NCBI GenBank assembly: GCA_905214725.1
Contig: CAJMNH010000005.1
Coordinates: 1-64,000 of the forward strand
Reading direction: 5' to 3'
Origin: an uncultured bacterium
GTDB taxonomy: Bacteria > Bacteroidota > Bacteroidia > Bacteroidales > Rikenellaceae
DNA length: 64,000 nt
Made by a program: the position numbers and the translations under genes. The notes beneath the pieces are model-generated. The model saw only the letters and a list, made by a program, of their open reading frames with translations. It did not search any database and was not told the origin of the DNA. This document shows positions 8,428 to 16,725 of this stretch, in pieces (position 1 is the stretch's first letter; each line of letters begins with the position of its first letter).

Positions 8428-8883
8428 ATGGAAATACGCGAAATTACCGAAGACAAACGCCGCTTCCTGCCGTTGCTGCTTCTGGCCGACGAGCAGGAGG
8501 AGATGGTGATGCGTTACCTGCCGCACGGAGCCCTTTTCGCGCTCTACGACCCCGAACTGTGCGCCGTTGCAGTCGTCACCGACGAAGGCGGCGGTCGCTG
8601 CGAACTGAAAAACCTCGCCGTCGAACCCGCCAGCCAGCGACAAGGCTACGGCAAACGGATGGTCGCATTCGTCGTCCGCCGCTACGCCGAACAGGGTTAC
8701 CGCACGCTGCGCGTCGGCACGGGAGAAACGCCTTCGATCCTCCGTTTTTACGCGCAGTGCGGCTTCCGCCCCGCAGGCCGCATCCCCGACTTCTTCACCC
8801 GCAACTACGACCACCCCATCGTCGAAGAGGGCGTACTGCTGCGCGACATGATCGTACTCGAACAATCGCTCGCAACACGATAA
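8428..8883 (+). CDS. GNAT-family N-acetyltransferase
   Basis: The product has 151 residues. The acetyl-CoA-binding motif A is seen as LKNLAVEPASQRQGYGKRMV (Q-x-x-G-x-G/K type) followed by a beta-bulge region and FYAQCGF, the usual GNAT end motif. The gene starts three bases after the pentapeptide gene and ends the ung operon. The acyl acceptor is unknown. Confidence 0.85.
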   Translation: MEIREITEDKRRFLPLLLLADEQEEMVMRYLPHGALFALYDPELCAVAVVTDEGGGRCELKNLAVEPASQRQGYGKRMVAFVVRRYAEQGYRTLRVGTGETPSILRFYAQCGFRPAGRIPDFFTRNYDHPIVEEGVLLRDMIVLEQSLATR

Positions 8884-8888
8884 AAGAC

Positions 8889-8917
8889 AAAGCCGGAGCT
8901 GATGCTCCGGCTTTTCC
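8889..8917. terminator. Bidirectional terminator between convergent genes
   Basis: AAAGCCGGAGC (8889-8899) and GCTCCGGCTTT (8904-8914) form a perfect 11-bp stem with a four-base loop, ending in TTTT. It lies between the GNAT gene on the plus strand and the DUF4375 gene on the minus strand. Confidence 0.75.
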
Positions 8918-8949
8918 CACAGCGGTCGACCGCAAACGGAGGCCGACGT

Positions 8950-9483
8950 TTACGTTTCGTCGCTCCGGCCTTGTTCCGGCCCATCCGTCACGAACTCTTG
9001 CGGATGCCGCTTGATATAGGCTCCTATCAACTCGTAAAGTTGTCTGTCGTTCTTTATCAAGGCATAATATTCACGGTCGAACGCATCGAAAATTTTCTCT
9101 TTGTAACCCAGCGTAAAACCCGCTCTCGTCCCCTCTTTCCACGCGGCGTGCAACCGGTCCCGACAGGCGGCGTAACATGCGTCGGCGCGCCTCGCCACGT
9201 CGGCTGTCCGGTCGGCGCCGAATCGGGCGAAGGCGCTTCGGGCGCGCTCGGCGCGTTCGCCGTCGGTGTTGTAGTAATACTGGTTGAAGCCTCCGTTGAG
9301 CACTTCGCAATGCAGCTCCACCGCGCTCATCAGCGCATCGAACGCCTCCCGTTCCGTATCGCTCGCCAGTTGATTGTCGATGAACCGACGGCACAGCTTG
9401 GCCGGCGGAAGCCGCTCGATAAGTTCCGCCGTAATTCGTTCAGGGGCGGCAAGACCGAGCGCCCTCTTTATCCATCGGATCAT
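8950..9483 (-). CDS. DUF4375 (DMP19-like) family protein
   Basis: The product has 177 residues and no signal peptide. The segment VLNGGFNQYYYNT is the hallmark of the DUF4375 domain, first described in DMP19, a DNA-mimic protein of Neisseria; most members have no known role. It begins 17 bases after the end of the EFR1 ferredoxin gene and is probably the last gene of the lut operon, although a metabolic link is not evident. Confidence 0.7.
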   Translation of the reverse strand: MIRWIKRALGLAAPERITAELIERLPPAKLCRRFIDNQLASDTEREAFDALMSAVELHCEVLNGGFNQYYYNTDGERAERARSAFARFGADRTADVARRADACYAACRDRLHAAWKEGTRAGFTLGYKEKIFDAFDREYYALIKNDRQLYELIGAYIKRHPQEFVTDGPEQGRSDET

Positions 9484-9500
9484 AACCTATCGTTCGTGAT

Positions 9501-10325
9501 TCATAACAGTGTAAGATTCCGCTTGCGCTGCGCGAAATTGCGCGACAGCACGGGCGCGAAGGGCGAATCGTAACTGCGTGCGCCGACGGGACACCCCTTG
9601 ACGCAGGCGCAGCAGCGGATGCAACGTCCGGCATCGGTGTGCAGTTCGTCGCCGGCGGCGATTGCTCCGGTCGGACAGAGTTTCACGCAGTGGCCGCAGT
9701 GCGTACACCGGTCGGCCGAAGTCTCGACCGCCACCCGTTGCGGACGGCTCTTCTGACGGCGGCGGTAGCCGAGTACGAAGCGCACGAAGCGCCACATCGA
9801 AAGCATCCCGTTGCGCGCCGTCGGCAACTTCCCCGCATCGATCGCCCGAACGCCTCCGGCAGCGAGTTTCGTCGCCGCGATCCGCCCGAACGCCTCGGCT
9901 TCGGCGCAGTCCGCACCGTCGGGACGACCCGCCGCAATCGGCCAACGCGCCGTAGAGTAGGAGTGCTCGCCGACGAACGCGGCCGCTGCGACGGGCACGA
10001 ATCCCCGCGCCGCCACGAAGTCGGCCAATTCGCGCGCGGCATGTTCGTAGGCCCGATTTCCATAGAGCACGATCACCACGGCCGGCGTGCCGTCGCCCCG
10101 CACACGCTCCATTCGCTGCAAGGCCGGCGGCGCCGCATGCCCGCCGTAGACCGGCACGGCGAAGACGGCGACGTCGTCCCGCCCCGCCGCAACGTCGGCC
10201 GGGCCGTGCGTTATGTCGCAGACAATCGTTTGCGCACAATTCAAACCCCGACCGACAGCCTCCGCCACGCGGCGCGAAGCTCCCGTCGGAGAGAAATAAC
10301 AGAGCCAGCTTTTCGCGGGTTTCAT
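9501..10325 (-). CDS. EFR1-type flavodoxin-like / 2[4Fe-4S] ferredoxin
   Basis: The product has 274 residues. The N-terminal 170 residues look like a flavodoxin fold (CYFSPTGASRRVAEAV is the FMN phosphate loop; VFAVPVYGGHAAP follows). The C-terminus carries two [4Fe-4S] motifs, CTHCGHCVKLCP and CIRCCACVKGCP. Such proteins pass electrons between flavin and iron-sulfur centres. The ATG overlaps the lutC stop by four bases (ATGA), so it is translationally coupled to the lut genes and may be an electron carrier for them (inference). Confidence 0.85.
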   Translation of the reverse strand: MKPAKSWLCYFSPTGASRRVAEAVGRGLNCAQTIVCDITHGPADVAAGRDDVAVFAVPVYGGHAAPPALQRMERVRGDGTPAVVIVLYGNRAYEHAARELADFVAARGFVPVAAAAFVGEHSYSTARWPIAAGRPDGADCAEAEAFGRIAATKLAAGGVRAIDAGKLPTARNGMLSMWRFVRFVLGYRRRQKSRPQRVAVETSADRCTHCGHCVKLCPTGAIAAGDELHTDAGRCIRCCACVKGCPVGARSYDSPFAPVLSRNFAQRKRNLTLL

Positions 10326-10921
10326 CCGATCGCCTCCTTTCCGCTTGTCAAAACGACGGTCACCGCCATCGGGCCGTGCGCGCCGATCACGAGTGCCTGT
10401 TCGATATCGGCAGTCTTCGACGGGCCGGACATGAAGCATCCGAACCCGAAATCGGGATCGAAACGCGGATCTTCGACGGCCTCCTGCATCGTGGCGACCA
10501 CCGCGTCGCGCGCAAGCAGAATCACCAGCGACTCTACGGCGAAATAGAGCGCCTTGTGACGCGCCCGCTGCGGCAGCCATACGGCGCCGTTCTCGGCCAC
10601 GCCCAGCGTACCTTCGACTACGGCCGCATCGACTCCGTCCAATTCGCGCGCATCCCTCACCCCGTCGGGATCGAACACAGCGGGAATTCCGGCGACATTC
10701 GATGCGATCCGCCGGCCGGCCGCTCCGATCGAGCGTAGCATCTCTTCGGCCGAAACACCCGCCGGCCACTCCGCCACGCGCCCGCCGGCGGCCTCCACCG
10801 ACTGCCGGAACGCTGTGAGCGGATCATCGAACGTCTCGCGCTGAAAATCCAGCGCACGCATCGGATGCACAGGCATTCCGCTGCGCGACAAGCGGGCTAA
10901 AATATCCTCCTTGGCACTCAT
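10322..10921 (-). CDS. lutC: LutC-type lactate utilization protein (LUD domain)
   Basis: The product has 199 residues. The LUD domain is recognisable by VAENGAVWLP and the end LVIGAHGPMAVTVVL. LutC is one of three subunits of the LutABC complex that oxidises L-lactate to pyruvate. The start at 10921 is fixed by a strong AAGGAGGAG sequence just upstream and by the ATGA overlap with the end of lutB. Its own end overlaps the ferredoxin start by four bases. Confidence 0.88.
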   Translation of the reverse strand: MSAKEDILARLSRSGMPVHPMRALDFQRETFDDPLTAFRQSVEAAGGRVAEWPAGVSAEEMLRSIGAAGRRIASNVAGIPAVFDPDGVRDARELDGVDAAVVEGTLGVAENGAVWLPQRARHKALYFAVESLVILLARDAVVATMQEAVEDPRFDPDFGFGCFMSGPSKTADIEQALVIGAHGPMAVTVVLTSGKEAIG

Positions 10922-12294
10922 CTCTTCTCCTCCTTTTTCGTTGCGATCTTTCCCTCTTTCCACAACCGGTTGAAACTCCGGCGTGCGAAATGCGGCATTT
11001 CGCGGCCGGCGCACCACGGATTGAGGCGGTTGTTATAGACGAAGCGCGGCACCCACGGCATCAGTTTCAATCCCGCATAGAACAAACCTTTGCGCCGCAT
11101 CACCGCATTCATCCCTTCGACCATTAGTTTTTTTCGTTCGTCGGCCACGCCGTCGGCGTCCATCTCCTGCCGCCACGCGTAGATCTGTTCGCCCAGATCG
11201 ATCCGGGCAGGACAGACATTCGAGCAGGAATAGCAGAGCGAACAGCCCGACACGTTTCCTCCGTACCGTTCCGGCGAACGCAGCATTCCCAGATTGATCC
11301 CCAGCGGGCCCGGAATGAAATACGAGTAGGAGTAACCTCCCGACCGCCGGTAGACGGGGCAGGTGTTCATGCAGGCGCCGCAGCGCAAACATTTGAGCAT
11401 GTTGCGGTGCGCCTCGTTGCGCAGCGATTCGGTGCGGCCGTTGTCGACGATTACCACATGGATCTGCTTGCCCGGTTCGGGACGGCGATACAGCGACGTA
11501 TAGGCCGTCGCGGGCTGCCCCGTCGCCGAACGCGCCAGCAGACGGGTAAAGACCGCCAGCGACCGGTAGTCGGGAATTACCTTTTCCAGCCCCATGATGG
11601 CGATGTGCAGGTCGGGAAACGAAGTTCCCAAATCGGCGTTTCCCTCGTTGGTGCAGACGGCGAAGGCGCCCGCCGAAGCCACGGCGAAATTGACGCCCGT
11701 CATGGCGACGTCGGCCGTGAGGAACTTGCTGCGCAACTGTTTGCGCGCCTCGTGCGTCAGATAAGTGGGATCGCTGTTGCCCCGCTCCGTACCGAGTTCC
11801 CGTTCGAAGAGTTCGCCCACTTCCTCGCGTCGCACATGAATCGCAGGCAGCACGATGTGGCTGGGCGGCCGATGCATCAACTGCATGATCCGCTCGCCCA
11901 GATCGCTCTCCACGGCGTCGATTCCGTGATCGGCCAGACAGGGCGCGAGACTACACTCTTCGGCAAGCATCGACTTGCTCTTGACGAGCATCCGCCCGCC
12001 GTGTTCATGCAGGATATCGAGCACGATCCGGTTCATCTCGCGGGCGTCGGAAGCCCAGTGGACGACCATTCCGTTGGCCGTCGCATTACGCTCGAACTCC
12101 TCCAGATAATGTCCCAGATGCGACAGCGTGTGCAGTTTGATGTCGGAGGCCGCCTGCCGCAACGCTTCCCATTCCGGCACGGCGTGCGCCATGCGGTCGC
12201 GTTTTTCACGCACCTGATAGAGCGCGCGGTCGTGCCATGCGGCGCGCTCCGGGTCGGCGAGGAATTTCGCCGCGGCCTTTGCATGCGTACTCAT
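10918..12294 (-). CDS. lutB: LutB-type iron-sulfur lactate oxidation subunit
   Basis: The product has 458 residues, in the normal range. The N-terminal two thirds are a LUD domain (LVKSKSMLAEE, VASAGAFAVCTNEGNAD). The C-terminal part carries two [4Fe-4S] motifs, CLRCGACMNTCPVYR and CSLCYSCSNVCP. The start overlaps the end of lutA by four bases. It works with LutA and LutC at the inner face of the membrane. Confidence 0.92.
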   Translation of the reverse strand: MSTHAKAAAKFLADPERAAWHDRALYQVREKRDRMAHAVPEWEALRQAASDIKLHTLSHLGHYLEEFERNATANGMVVHWASDAREMNRIVLDILHEHGGRMLVKSKSMLAEECSLAPCLADHGIDAVESDLGERIMQLMHRPPSHIVLPAIHVRREEVGELFERELGTERGNSDPTYLTHEARKQLRSKFLTADVAMTGVNFAVASAGAFAVCTNEGNADLGTSFPDLHIAIMGLEKVIPDYRSLAVFTRLLARSATGQPATAYTSLYRRPEPGKQIHVVIVDNGRTESLRNEAHRNMLKCLRCGACMNTCPVYRRSGGYSYSYFIPGPLGINLGMLRSPERYGGNVSGCSLCYSCSNVCPARIDLGEQIYAWRQEMDADGVADERKKLMVEGMNAVMRRKGLFYAGLKLMPWVPRFVYNNRLNPWCAGREMPHFARRSFNRLWKEGKIATKKEEKR

Positions 12295-13031
12295 TGCTTT
12301 GCAGTTAGAATTTCAACGATATGCAGGGTTCTGATCGGCAGTTTTTCACGGTCGATGACACCCTGCATGTGCATCAGACACGAACTGTCCGCTCCGGTGA
12401 TGTATTCGGCTCCCGTCGCCATGTGGCCGCGCACCTTGTCGCGCCCCATGCAGACCGAAACGGCCTTCTCCTCAACGGCGAACATGCCGCCGAAACCGCA
12501 GCACTCGTCCACGCGTTCGGGTTCGAAGAGCTCGATCCCCTCGACCAGCGCCAGCAGGTCGCGCAGTTTGGAATGATAGGGCGCGTTCAACTCGCTGGGC
12601 GTGCTCAGCCCCATCAGGCGCACGCCGTGACACGAGTTATGGATACTCACTTTGTGATGGAACGACGCGTCGATCCGTTCGGGACGCACCACATCGTGCA
12701 CGAACTCGCAAATCTCGTAGATGCGCGACGCCAAACACGGCGCGCCGTCGGCGTGCGGCACCAGTCGCGGATAACCTTCGCGCACGAAACTCACGCAACT
12801 GGCCGACGGGCCGACCACATAGTCGTAGCCGGCAAAAAGCTCCTCCATACGTTCGGCCAGCGGCTGCGCGTCGCGTTCGTAACCGGCATTGGCCATCGGC
12901 TGCCCGCAGCAAGTCTGGTCGAGCGGATAGTCGACATCCAGCCCCAGCGATGCGAGCAACCGGTAAGAAGCTTCGCCCACCTGCGGATAGAGGGCATTGA
13001 TATAACAAGGTATGAATAACGCTATTTTCAT
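12291..13031 (-). CDS. lutA: LutA-type (CCG domain) lactate oxidation subunit
   Basis: The product has 246 residues beginning MKIALFIPCYINALYPQVG. Two CCG cysteine-rich modules are visible: CCGQPMANAGY and CCGFGGMFAVEE, with HNSCHG between them. They bind non-cubane iron-sulfur clusters in this family. The start at 13031 follows AAGGAGACG; an in-frame upstream ATG at 13070 has no such support. It heads the overlapping lutA-lutB-lutC-EFR1 series, 80 bases after a nitroreductase gene and with no clear promoter between. Confidence 0.92.
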   Translation of the reverse strand: MKIALFIPCYINALYPQVGEASYRLLASLGLDVDYPLDQTCCGQPMANAGYERDAQPLAERMEELFAGYDYVVGPSASCVSFVREGYPRLVPHADGAPCLASRIYEICEFVHDVVRPERIDASFHHKVSIHNSCHGVRLMGLSTPSELNAPYHSKLRDLLALVEGIELFEPERVDECCGFGGMFAVEEKAVSVCMGRDKVRGHMATGAEYITGADSSCLMHMQGVIDREKLPIRTLHIVEILTAKQ

Positions 13032-13111
13032 CGTCTCCTTCAAAAAAGTCCTTATTTGCACACACCGCAATCGCAGTGCCTGCGCTGCCGATCACCGATC
13101 CGATTCCGAAG

Positions 13112-13618
13112 TCAGCGCCATTCGACGATCTCGGAGAGCGGCTTGCGTTTCTTTTCGGTCGGCTCGCCGGCCGGATAACCGATCGGAATCAGCGCGACGG
13201 GACGCAGCGTCCCGGGCAGTTGCAGCGCCTCGCGGCAGAACGCCACGTCGAAATTGCAGACCCAGCAGCTTCCCAACCCCTGTTCGGTCGCCGCCAGACA
13301 GATGTGTTCGGCGGCGATCGCTGCATCGACGTCGGCATGATCGTGTCCGTCGCTCCCACGTTTCCACGACACGGACACATCGGCGCAGACCACGATATAG
13401 AGCGGAGCCTGCGAAAACCACTCGCGGGCATAGCACCGCCGCAATGCCGCCTTCGACGCATCGCCCGCTACGACATAGAATCGCCACGGCTGGAAATTGA
13501 CCGCCGAGGGCGCCAGTCGGGCGCACTCCAACACGTACTCCAGCTTTTCCCGTTCGACATCCTGCGTCCGGTAGCTTCGCACCGAATAACGCGCCTTGAC
13601 CAAATCTTGAAAGTTCAT
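13112..13618 (-). CDS. Nitroreductase-family FMN protein
   Basis: The product has 168 residues. It starts MNFQDLVKARYSVRSYR, the usual FMN-binding Arg/Ser pattern, followed by LAPSAVNFQPWRFYVV and EQGLGSCWVCNFD and ends LIPIGYPAGEPTEKKRKPL. This is the short Bacteroidota subtype. A -7 box lies 69 bases upstream. The substrate is unknown. It may be transcribed with the lut operon, which would place three redox proteins under one promoter. Confidence 0.88.
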   Translation of the reverse strand: MNFQDLVKARYSVRSYRTQDVEREKLEYVLECARLAPSAVNFQPWRFYVVAGDASKAALRRCYAREWFSQAPLYIVVCADVSVSWKRGSDGHDHADVDAAIAAEHICLAATEQGLGSCWVCNFDVAFCREALQLPGTLRPVALIPIGYPAGEPTEKKRKPLSEIVEWR

Positions 13619-13686
13619 AGCACCCAATAATTTAGAGTTTCCATACCACGGCGGACGGCATTTCGTCCGCCACGCAATGTTCCTAA

Positions 13687-13694
13687 CAAAGATA
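13687..13694 (-). promoter_or_regulatory. -7 box upstream of nitroreductase
   Basis: On the minus strand the bases read TATCTTTG. The -33 position has only a partial match (TTC). It would give a leader of about 60 bases and could drive nitroreductase and the lut genes. Confidence 0.5.
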
Positions 13695-13753
13695 GTCATA
13701 TTTACGAATTATCGGAAGCCCGCCGCTAATTTAATACGCCCCTCCGATCGGCA

Positions 13754-13782
13754 TACCGGATCCGGCAACGCCGAATCCGGTA
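13754..13782 (-). terminator. Hairpin downstream of the small membrane protein gene
   Basis: TACCGGAT (13754-13761) pairs with ATCCGGTA (13775-13782), with an inner CGGC/GCCG extension. It sits 75 bases after the stop of the minus-strand gene at 13857. No T-run follows, so this is only a candidate. Nothing else is seen in 13695-13856. Confidence 0.35.
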
Positions 13783-13856
13783 CTTCATCGTCGTTACAGC
13801 CGGTTGCGGAACCGACGGACGCGCGCCGACGACCTTCGGGATCGAAAGACGGCCGC

Positions 13857-14258
13857 TTACAAAGTCTGCAATTTTTTCTTGATCCGATGATACTTTACAT
13901 AAAGGCTGCTGATGTTCTTCAACCCGAAGATGACGCAGACCTCGCGCCGCGAAAATCCGGCGTCGATCAACCGGTATAGAAAAACTTCCAGTTCCTTGGC
14001 CAAACGCCGCGTCGCATGCCGAGGCATCGGGACGATCCCCGCCTCCAGAAGATTTCGGGCGCAGACCTCCTCCCTGAATTTGTTCAGAAAAGTCAACGGC
14101 TGATGGGCATGTTGATAGGAGTGCTCGATCAACCGTCGCAACAATCCCAATCTCCGCTGCGACAACCGGCGCATTTTAAAACATCGGTAACACAGATACG
14201 CGATAAAACCAAGCAGAATTACCTCCGAGCAGCAGAACAAGCATGGCATGACATTCAT
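13857..14258 (-). CDS. Small membrane-anchored protein with HTH-like C-terminus
   Basis: The product has 133 residues if started at MNVMPCLFCC; an ATG 33 bases upstream is possible. A membrane helix lies at about 5-25 (CCSEVILLGFIAYLCYRCF), then a basic linker and a C-terminal domain AGFSRREVCVIFGLKNISSLYVKYHRIKKKL. That end resembles the LuxR-like helix-turn-helix found at the C-terminus of Bacteroidota TPR-transmembrane regulators, but the TPR sensor part is missing. It may be a truncated regulator or a small regulator of its own. No neighbour suggests a target. Confidence 0.6.
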   Translation of the reverse strand: MNVMPCLFCCSEVILLGFIAYLCYRCFKMRRLSQRRLGLLRRLIEHSYQHAHQPLTFLNKFREEVCARNLLEAGIVPMPRHATRRLAKELEVFLYRLIDAGFSRREVCVIFGLKNISSLYVKYHRIKKKLQTL

Positions 14259-14517
14259 TGCGCGCCTCCTTTCATCCCGAGGTGCGAACATGTGCGCACG
14301 AATAAAGTTTTTTTCATAATAGAGAGGGTTTAGTAGTGAAGATTCAGTATGTTTTTTTATAGGATCTTAGCGGAAATTCAGTTTCTTTTTGGGTATGATA
14401 ATCTTTCAGGATAGGAATCGCCGCCCTTTTCAGATCGGGCCGACCATCCGGCCGAGCGCGGACAAAACGCAGCCGTTGCGCAGAAAAACGACGACGAATG
14501 AGGTCGCGCTACCTGAT

Positions 14518-14760
14518 CTAATGCAGAAGGCAAAGAGGGAATGACGAAAATATCAGCAGAAAGGCGATGCCCGTTCCGATGGTAAGATACCGGACCGGAT
14601 GCGCCGATACGGATGTTCCGGCTGCGGGGAAATCGAAACTCGGATTGTGAAGCGGAACGCTTCTGGAAACCCCTCCGCACCTTGTAGGCTCGGCGAGGGT
14701 CGAAAATAGCCGGAAGAATCCAAATAAGGATGTCTCCGACAAAAGAAATAGGTGCTTCAT
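14518..14760 (-). CDS. Possible 80-residue membrane peptide, doubtful
   Basis: ATG is preceded by AAAGAGAACG. The product begins MKHLFLLSETSLFGFFRLFS and ends with a hydrophobic stretch (TIGTGIAFLLIFSSFPLCLLH). It lies about 245 bases downstream of the promoter at 15014-15044. I do not recognise a family, and the codon use is not clearly that of a real gene. Confidence 0.25.
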   Translation of the reverse strand: MKHLFLLSETSLFGFFRLFSTLAEPTRCGGVSRSVPLHNPSFDFPAAGTSVSAHPVRYLTIGTGIAFLLIFSSFPLCLLH

Positions 14761-15013
14761 ATCGTTCTCTTTTTAAAGATTCCGAATAAAGCACGGACAC
14801 TAACTTGATTGTCCATCGTTTCTCCCAAAACCTTACAAAGACCAAGCTAGGCCCGTGCTATTTACATAACACGACCTTCACTTGCTTATTCCTTTGTAAT
14901 TTTATACTTGGGAGATTGAACGGGCAGAATAAACAGCGAAAAACGTTTATATTGTACAGTATATTACTCCTGTTTCTATCTTTATTTAACCTCTTTTTCC
15001 TATTCTTTCAAAA

Positions 15014-15044
15014 CAAATATAAACAAAATCCAGCCGATTACCAA
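15014..15044 (-). promoter_or_regulatory. Orphan promoter in AT-rich patch
   Basis: On the minus strand TTG (plus 15042-15044) is followed after 20 bases by TATATTTG (plus 15014-15021). Spacing and both boxes are ideal, but no convincing gene follows within 200 bases. Confidence 0.6.
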
Positions 15045-15312
15045 GTTTCATAGCTGTTTTTTACGACCGATATCCGAAACCGCCTACCATACAACGCCTT
15101 CAAACCGTTCCGCAATTCGCCCTGCTTCTTTCGCCGCGACCGGATTTCCGACCATCGCCCGAAAACGGACGGCAGCGGTGGAATTGCCCGCCGCTCTACC
15201 GTCGGCCGACCGTTTCGGAGGATCGCTCCGCGACCCGCGGCAACTTTTTACCACGATCTCTCTTTTATTACTATCTTTGTCTCGGAGAGACTCCGTTTAG
15301 GCAGGCGGTCTC

Positions 15313-15360
15313 GGCAAAACAAGCTGCGCTTGGTTTTACCTTCGGCCTGCATTATCTTTG
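15313..15360 (+). repeat. Hairpin/promoter repeat, copy 1
   Basis: These 48 bases align without net gap to 22825-22872, sharing the ends GGCAAA and CCTGCATTATCTT and the core GCTGCGC. GGCAAAACAAGC can fold on GCTTGGTTTTACC. The right end is the -7 box of the downstream gene. Confidence 0.7.
15330..15360 (+). promoter_or_regulatory. Promoter of the S37 peptidase gene
   Basis: TTG (15330-15332), 20 bases, TATCTTTG (15353-15360). The start codon follows 28 bases later. Confidence 0.75.
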
Positions 15361-15388
15361 CATTCGACTTACCGAACAGACCCGACTT

Positions 15389-16675
15389 ATGAAGAGACGA
15401 ATTTTCCTTTTGCTGCTGGCGACGGCCTTCGCGCTGTCGGTCGGCGCACAACCCCCGTTACAACAGCGGCTCGCCGAGCTGGAACGCGCCGTCGAGGTGA
15501 CGCCGCTCGAATCGACCCGTTTCGACGAGAAGTACGAACTGATTCTGCGTCAGCCGCTCGACTGGCAGGCTCCCGAAAAGGGCGATTTCACACGTCGCGT
15601 GGTAGTTTTCCACGCGGGTTACGACCGCCCGACAATCCTCATTACCGAAGGATACGGCGCGAAATACGCCTACCGACCGGACTACCGCGAAGAGTTGTCG
15701 CAGCTCTTCGACGCCAATATCGTCTTTGTCGAACACCGCTATTTCCTCGGGTCGACGCCCTCCCCGCGCGACTGGCGGTACCTTACGGCCGAAGCTTCGG
15801 CCTGCGACCTGCACGACGTACGGGAGTTGCTGGGCGCGATCTATCCCGGCAAATGGATCGCCACGGGAATCAGCAAGGGAGGCACTACGACGATGCTCTA
15901 CGCGACCTACTTCCCCGATGACGTCGACGGCTACGTCCCCTATGTCGGTCCGGTGAACCGTTCGCGCGAGGATGGGCGGCACGAGAAGTTCCTGCGCCGC
16001 GTGGGAACGGCCGACGAGCGCGCCGCCGTCGAACGGTTCCAGACGGAGGTGTTGCGGCGCCGCGACCGACTGATGCCGCGTTTCGAGGCGTACTGCCGCG
16101 AAAAGGGATATGAATTCCGTGCGCCGCTGGCGGAGATTTACGATTTGTGCGTACTGGAATACGCCTTCTCCTTCTGGCAATGGGGATCGAAGAGCGGAGA
16201 GATTCCCGCTACGTCGGCTACGGACGGCGAGCTGTTCGATTACTTCGTCAAGGCGGTCGACCCCGAATATTTCATTCGCGACTCCCCGACGACCTCGTTC
16301 TTCGTGCAGGCGGCCCGCGAACTGGGCTATTACGGCTACGATACGCGCCCTCTGCGCAAATACCTCGGTATCCGCACCGGCAAGGACTACCTGCGACGGC
16401 TCTTCATTCCCGACGAACTGCGTAACATCGGCTTCGACCGAACGCTTTACCGCCGGATGCACCGCTATCTCAAACGGGAAGACCCCCGTATGGTAATGAT
16501 CTACGGCGGCAACGATCCGTGGACGGCGTCGGGCGCGGCATGGGCCGTGACGCCTCGCAAGCGCAACATGAAGGTATTCATCCAACCCGACGGTTCGCAC
16601 CGCACCCGCATCGCCACGCTGCCCGATGCGATGCGCGAAGAGGCGATTTCGACGATCGGCGGATGGTTGAAATAA
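15389..16675 (+). CDS. Secreted S37-family (PS-10) aminopeptidase
   Basis: The product has 428 residues with a clear signal peptide (RRIFLLLLATAFALSVGAQ). The alpha/beta-hydrolase nucleophile motif is GISKGG with Ser at 162, followed by VPYVGPVNRSREDGRHEKF, as in PS-10 tripeptidyl aminopeptidases. Later GGNDPWTASGA supplies the Asp and DGSHRTRIA the His of the triad. Members cut short peptides from the N-terminus in the periplasm. The gene stands alone between its promoter and a terminator shared with the convergent EamA gene. Confidence 0.87.
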   Translation: MKRRIFLLLLATAFALSVGAQPPLQQRLAELERAVEVTPLESTRFDEKYELILRQPLDWQAPEKGDFTRRVVVFHAGYDRPTILITEGYGAKYAYRPDYREELSQLFDANIVFVEHRYFLGSTPSPRDWRYLTAEASACDLHDVRELLGAIYPGKWIATGISKGGTTTMLYATYFPDDVDGYVPYVGPVNRSREDGRHEKFLRRVGTADERAAVERFQTEVLRRRDRLMPRFEAYCREKGYEFRAPLAEIYDLCVLEYAFSFWQWGSKSGEIPATSATDGELFDYFVKAVDPEYFIRDSPTTSFFVQAARELGYYGYDTRPLRKYLGIRTGKDYLRRLFIPDELRNIGFDRTLYRRMHRYLKREDPRMVMIYGGNDPWTASGAAWAVTPRKRNMKVFIQPDGSHRTRIATLPDAMREEAISTIGGWLK

Positions 16676-16694
16676 ACGGCGAATCGACAGACCG

Positions 16695-16725
16695 AAACGG
16701 GGGCTTGAATCAGGCTCCCGTTTTT
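16695..16725. terminator. Shared terminator of S37 peptidase and EamA genes
   Basis: AAACGGG (16695-16701) pairs with CCCGTTT (16717-16723), ending in a T-run to 16725 on the plus strand. The structure overlaps the last codons of the minus-strand EamA gene. Confidence 0.6.

Larger units (their letters stand above)
14259..15312. other. Weakly coding, partly AT-rich intergenic patch
   Basis: More than 1 kb separates the small membrane protein from the S37 peptidase. The part from about 14,860 to 15,030 is far more AT-rich than the rest of the window. A good minus-strand promoter lies at 15014-15044, but the only readable ORFs (80, 82 and 155 codons) have no recognisable domains. It may hold a small RNA, a decayed gene or a short peptide gene. 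Confidence 0.5.

Noticed and set aside
14378..14845. 155-codon minus-strand ORF
   Set aside because: No domain, no ribosome site, biased composition; it lies in a non-coding patch.
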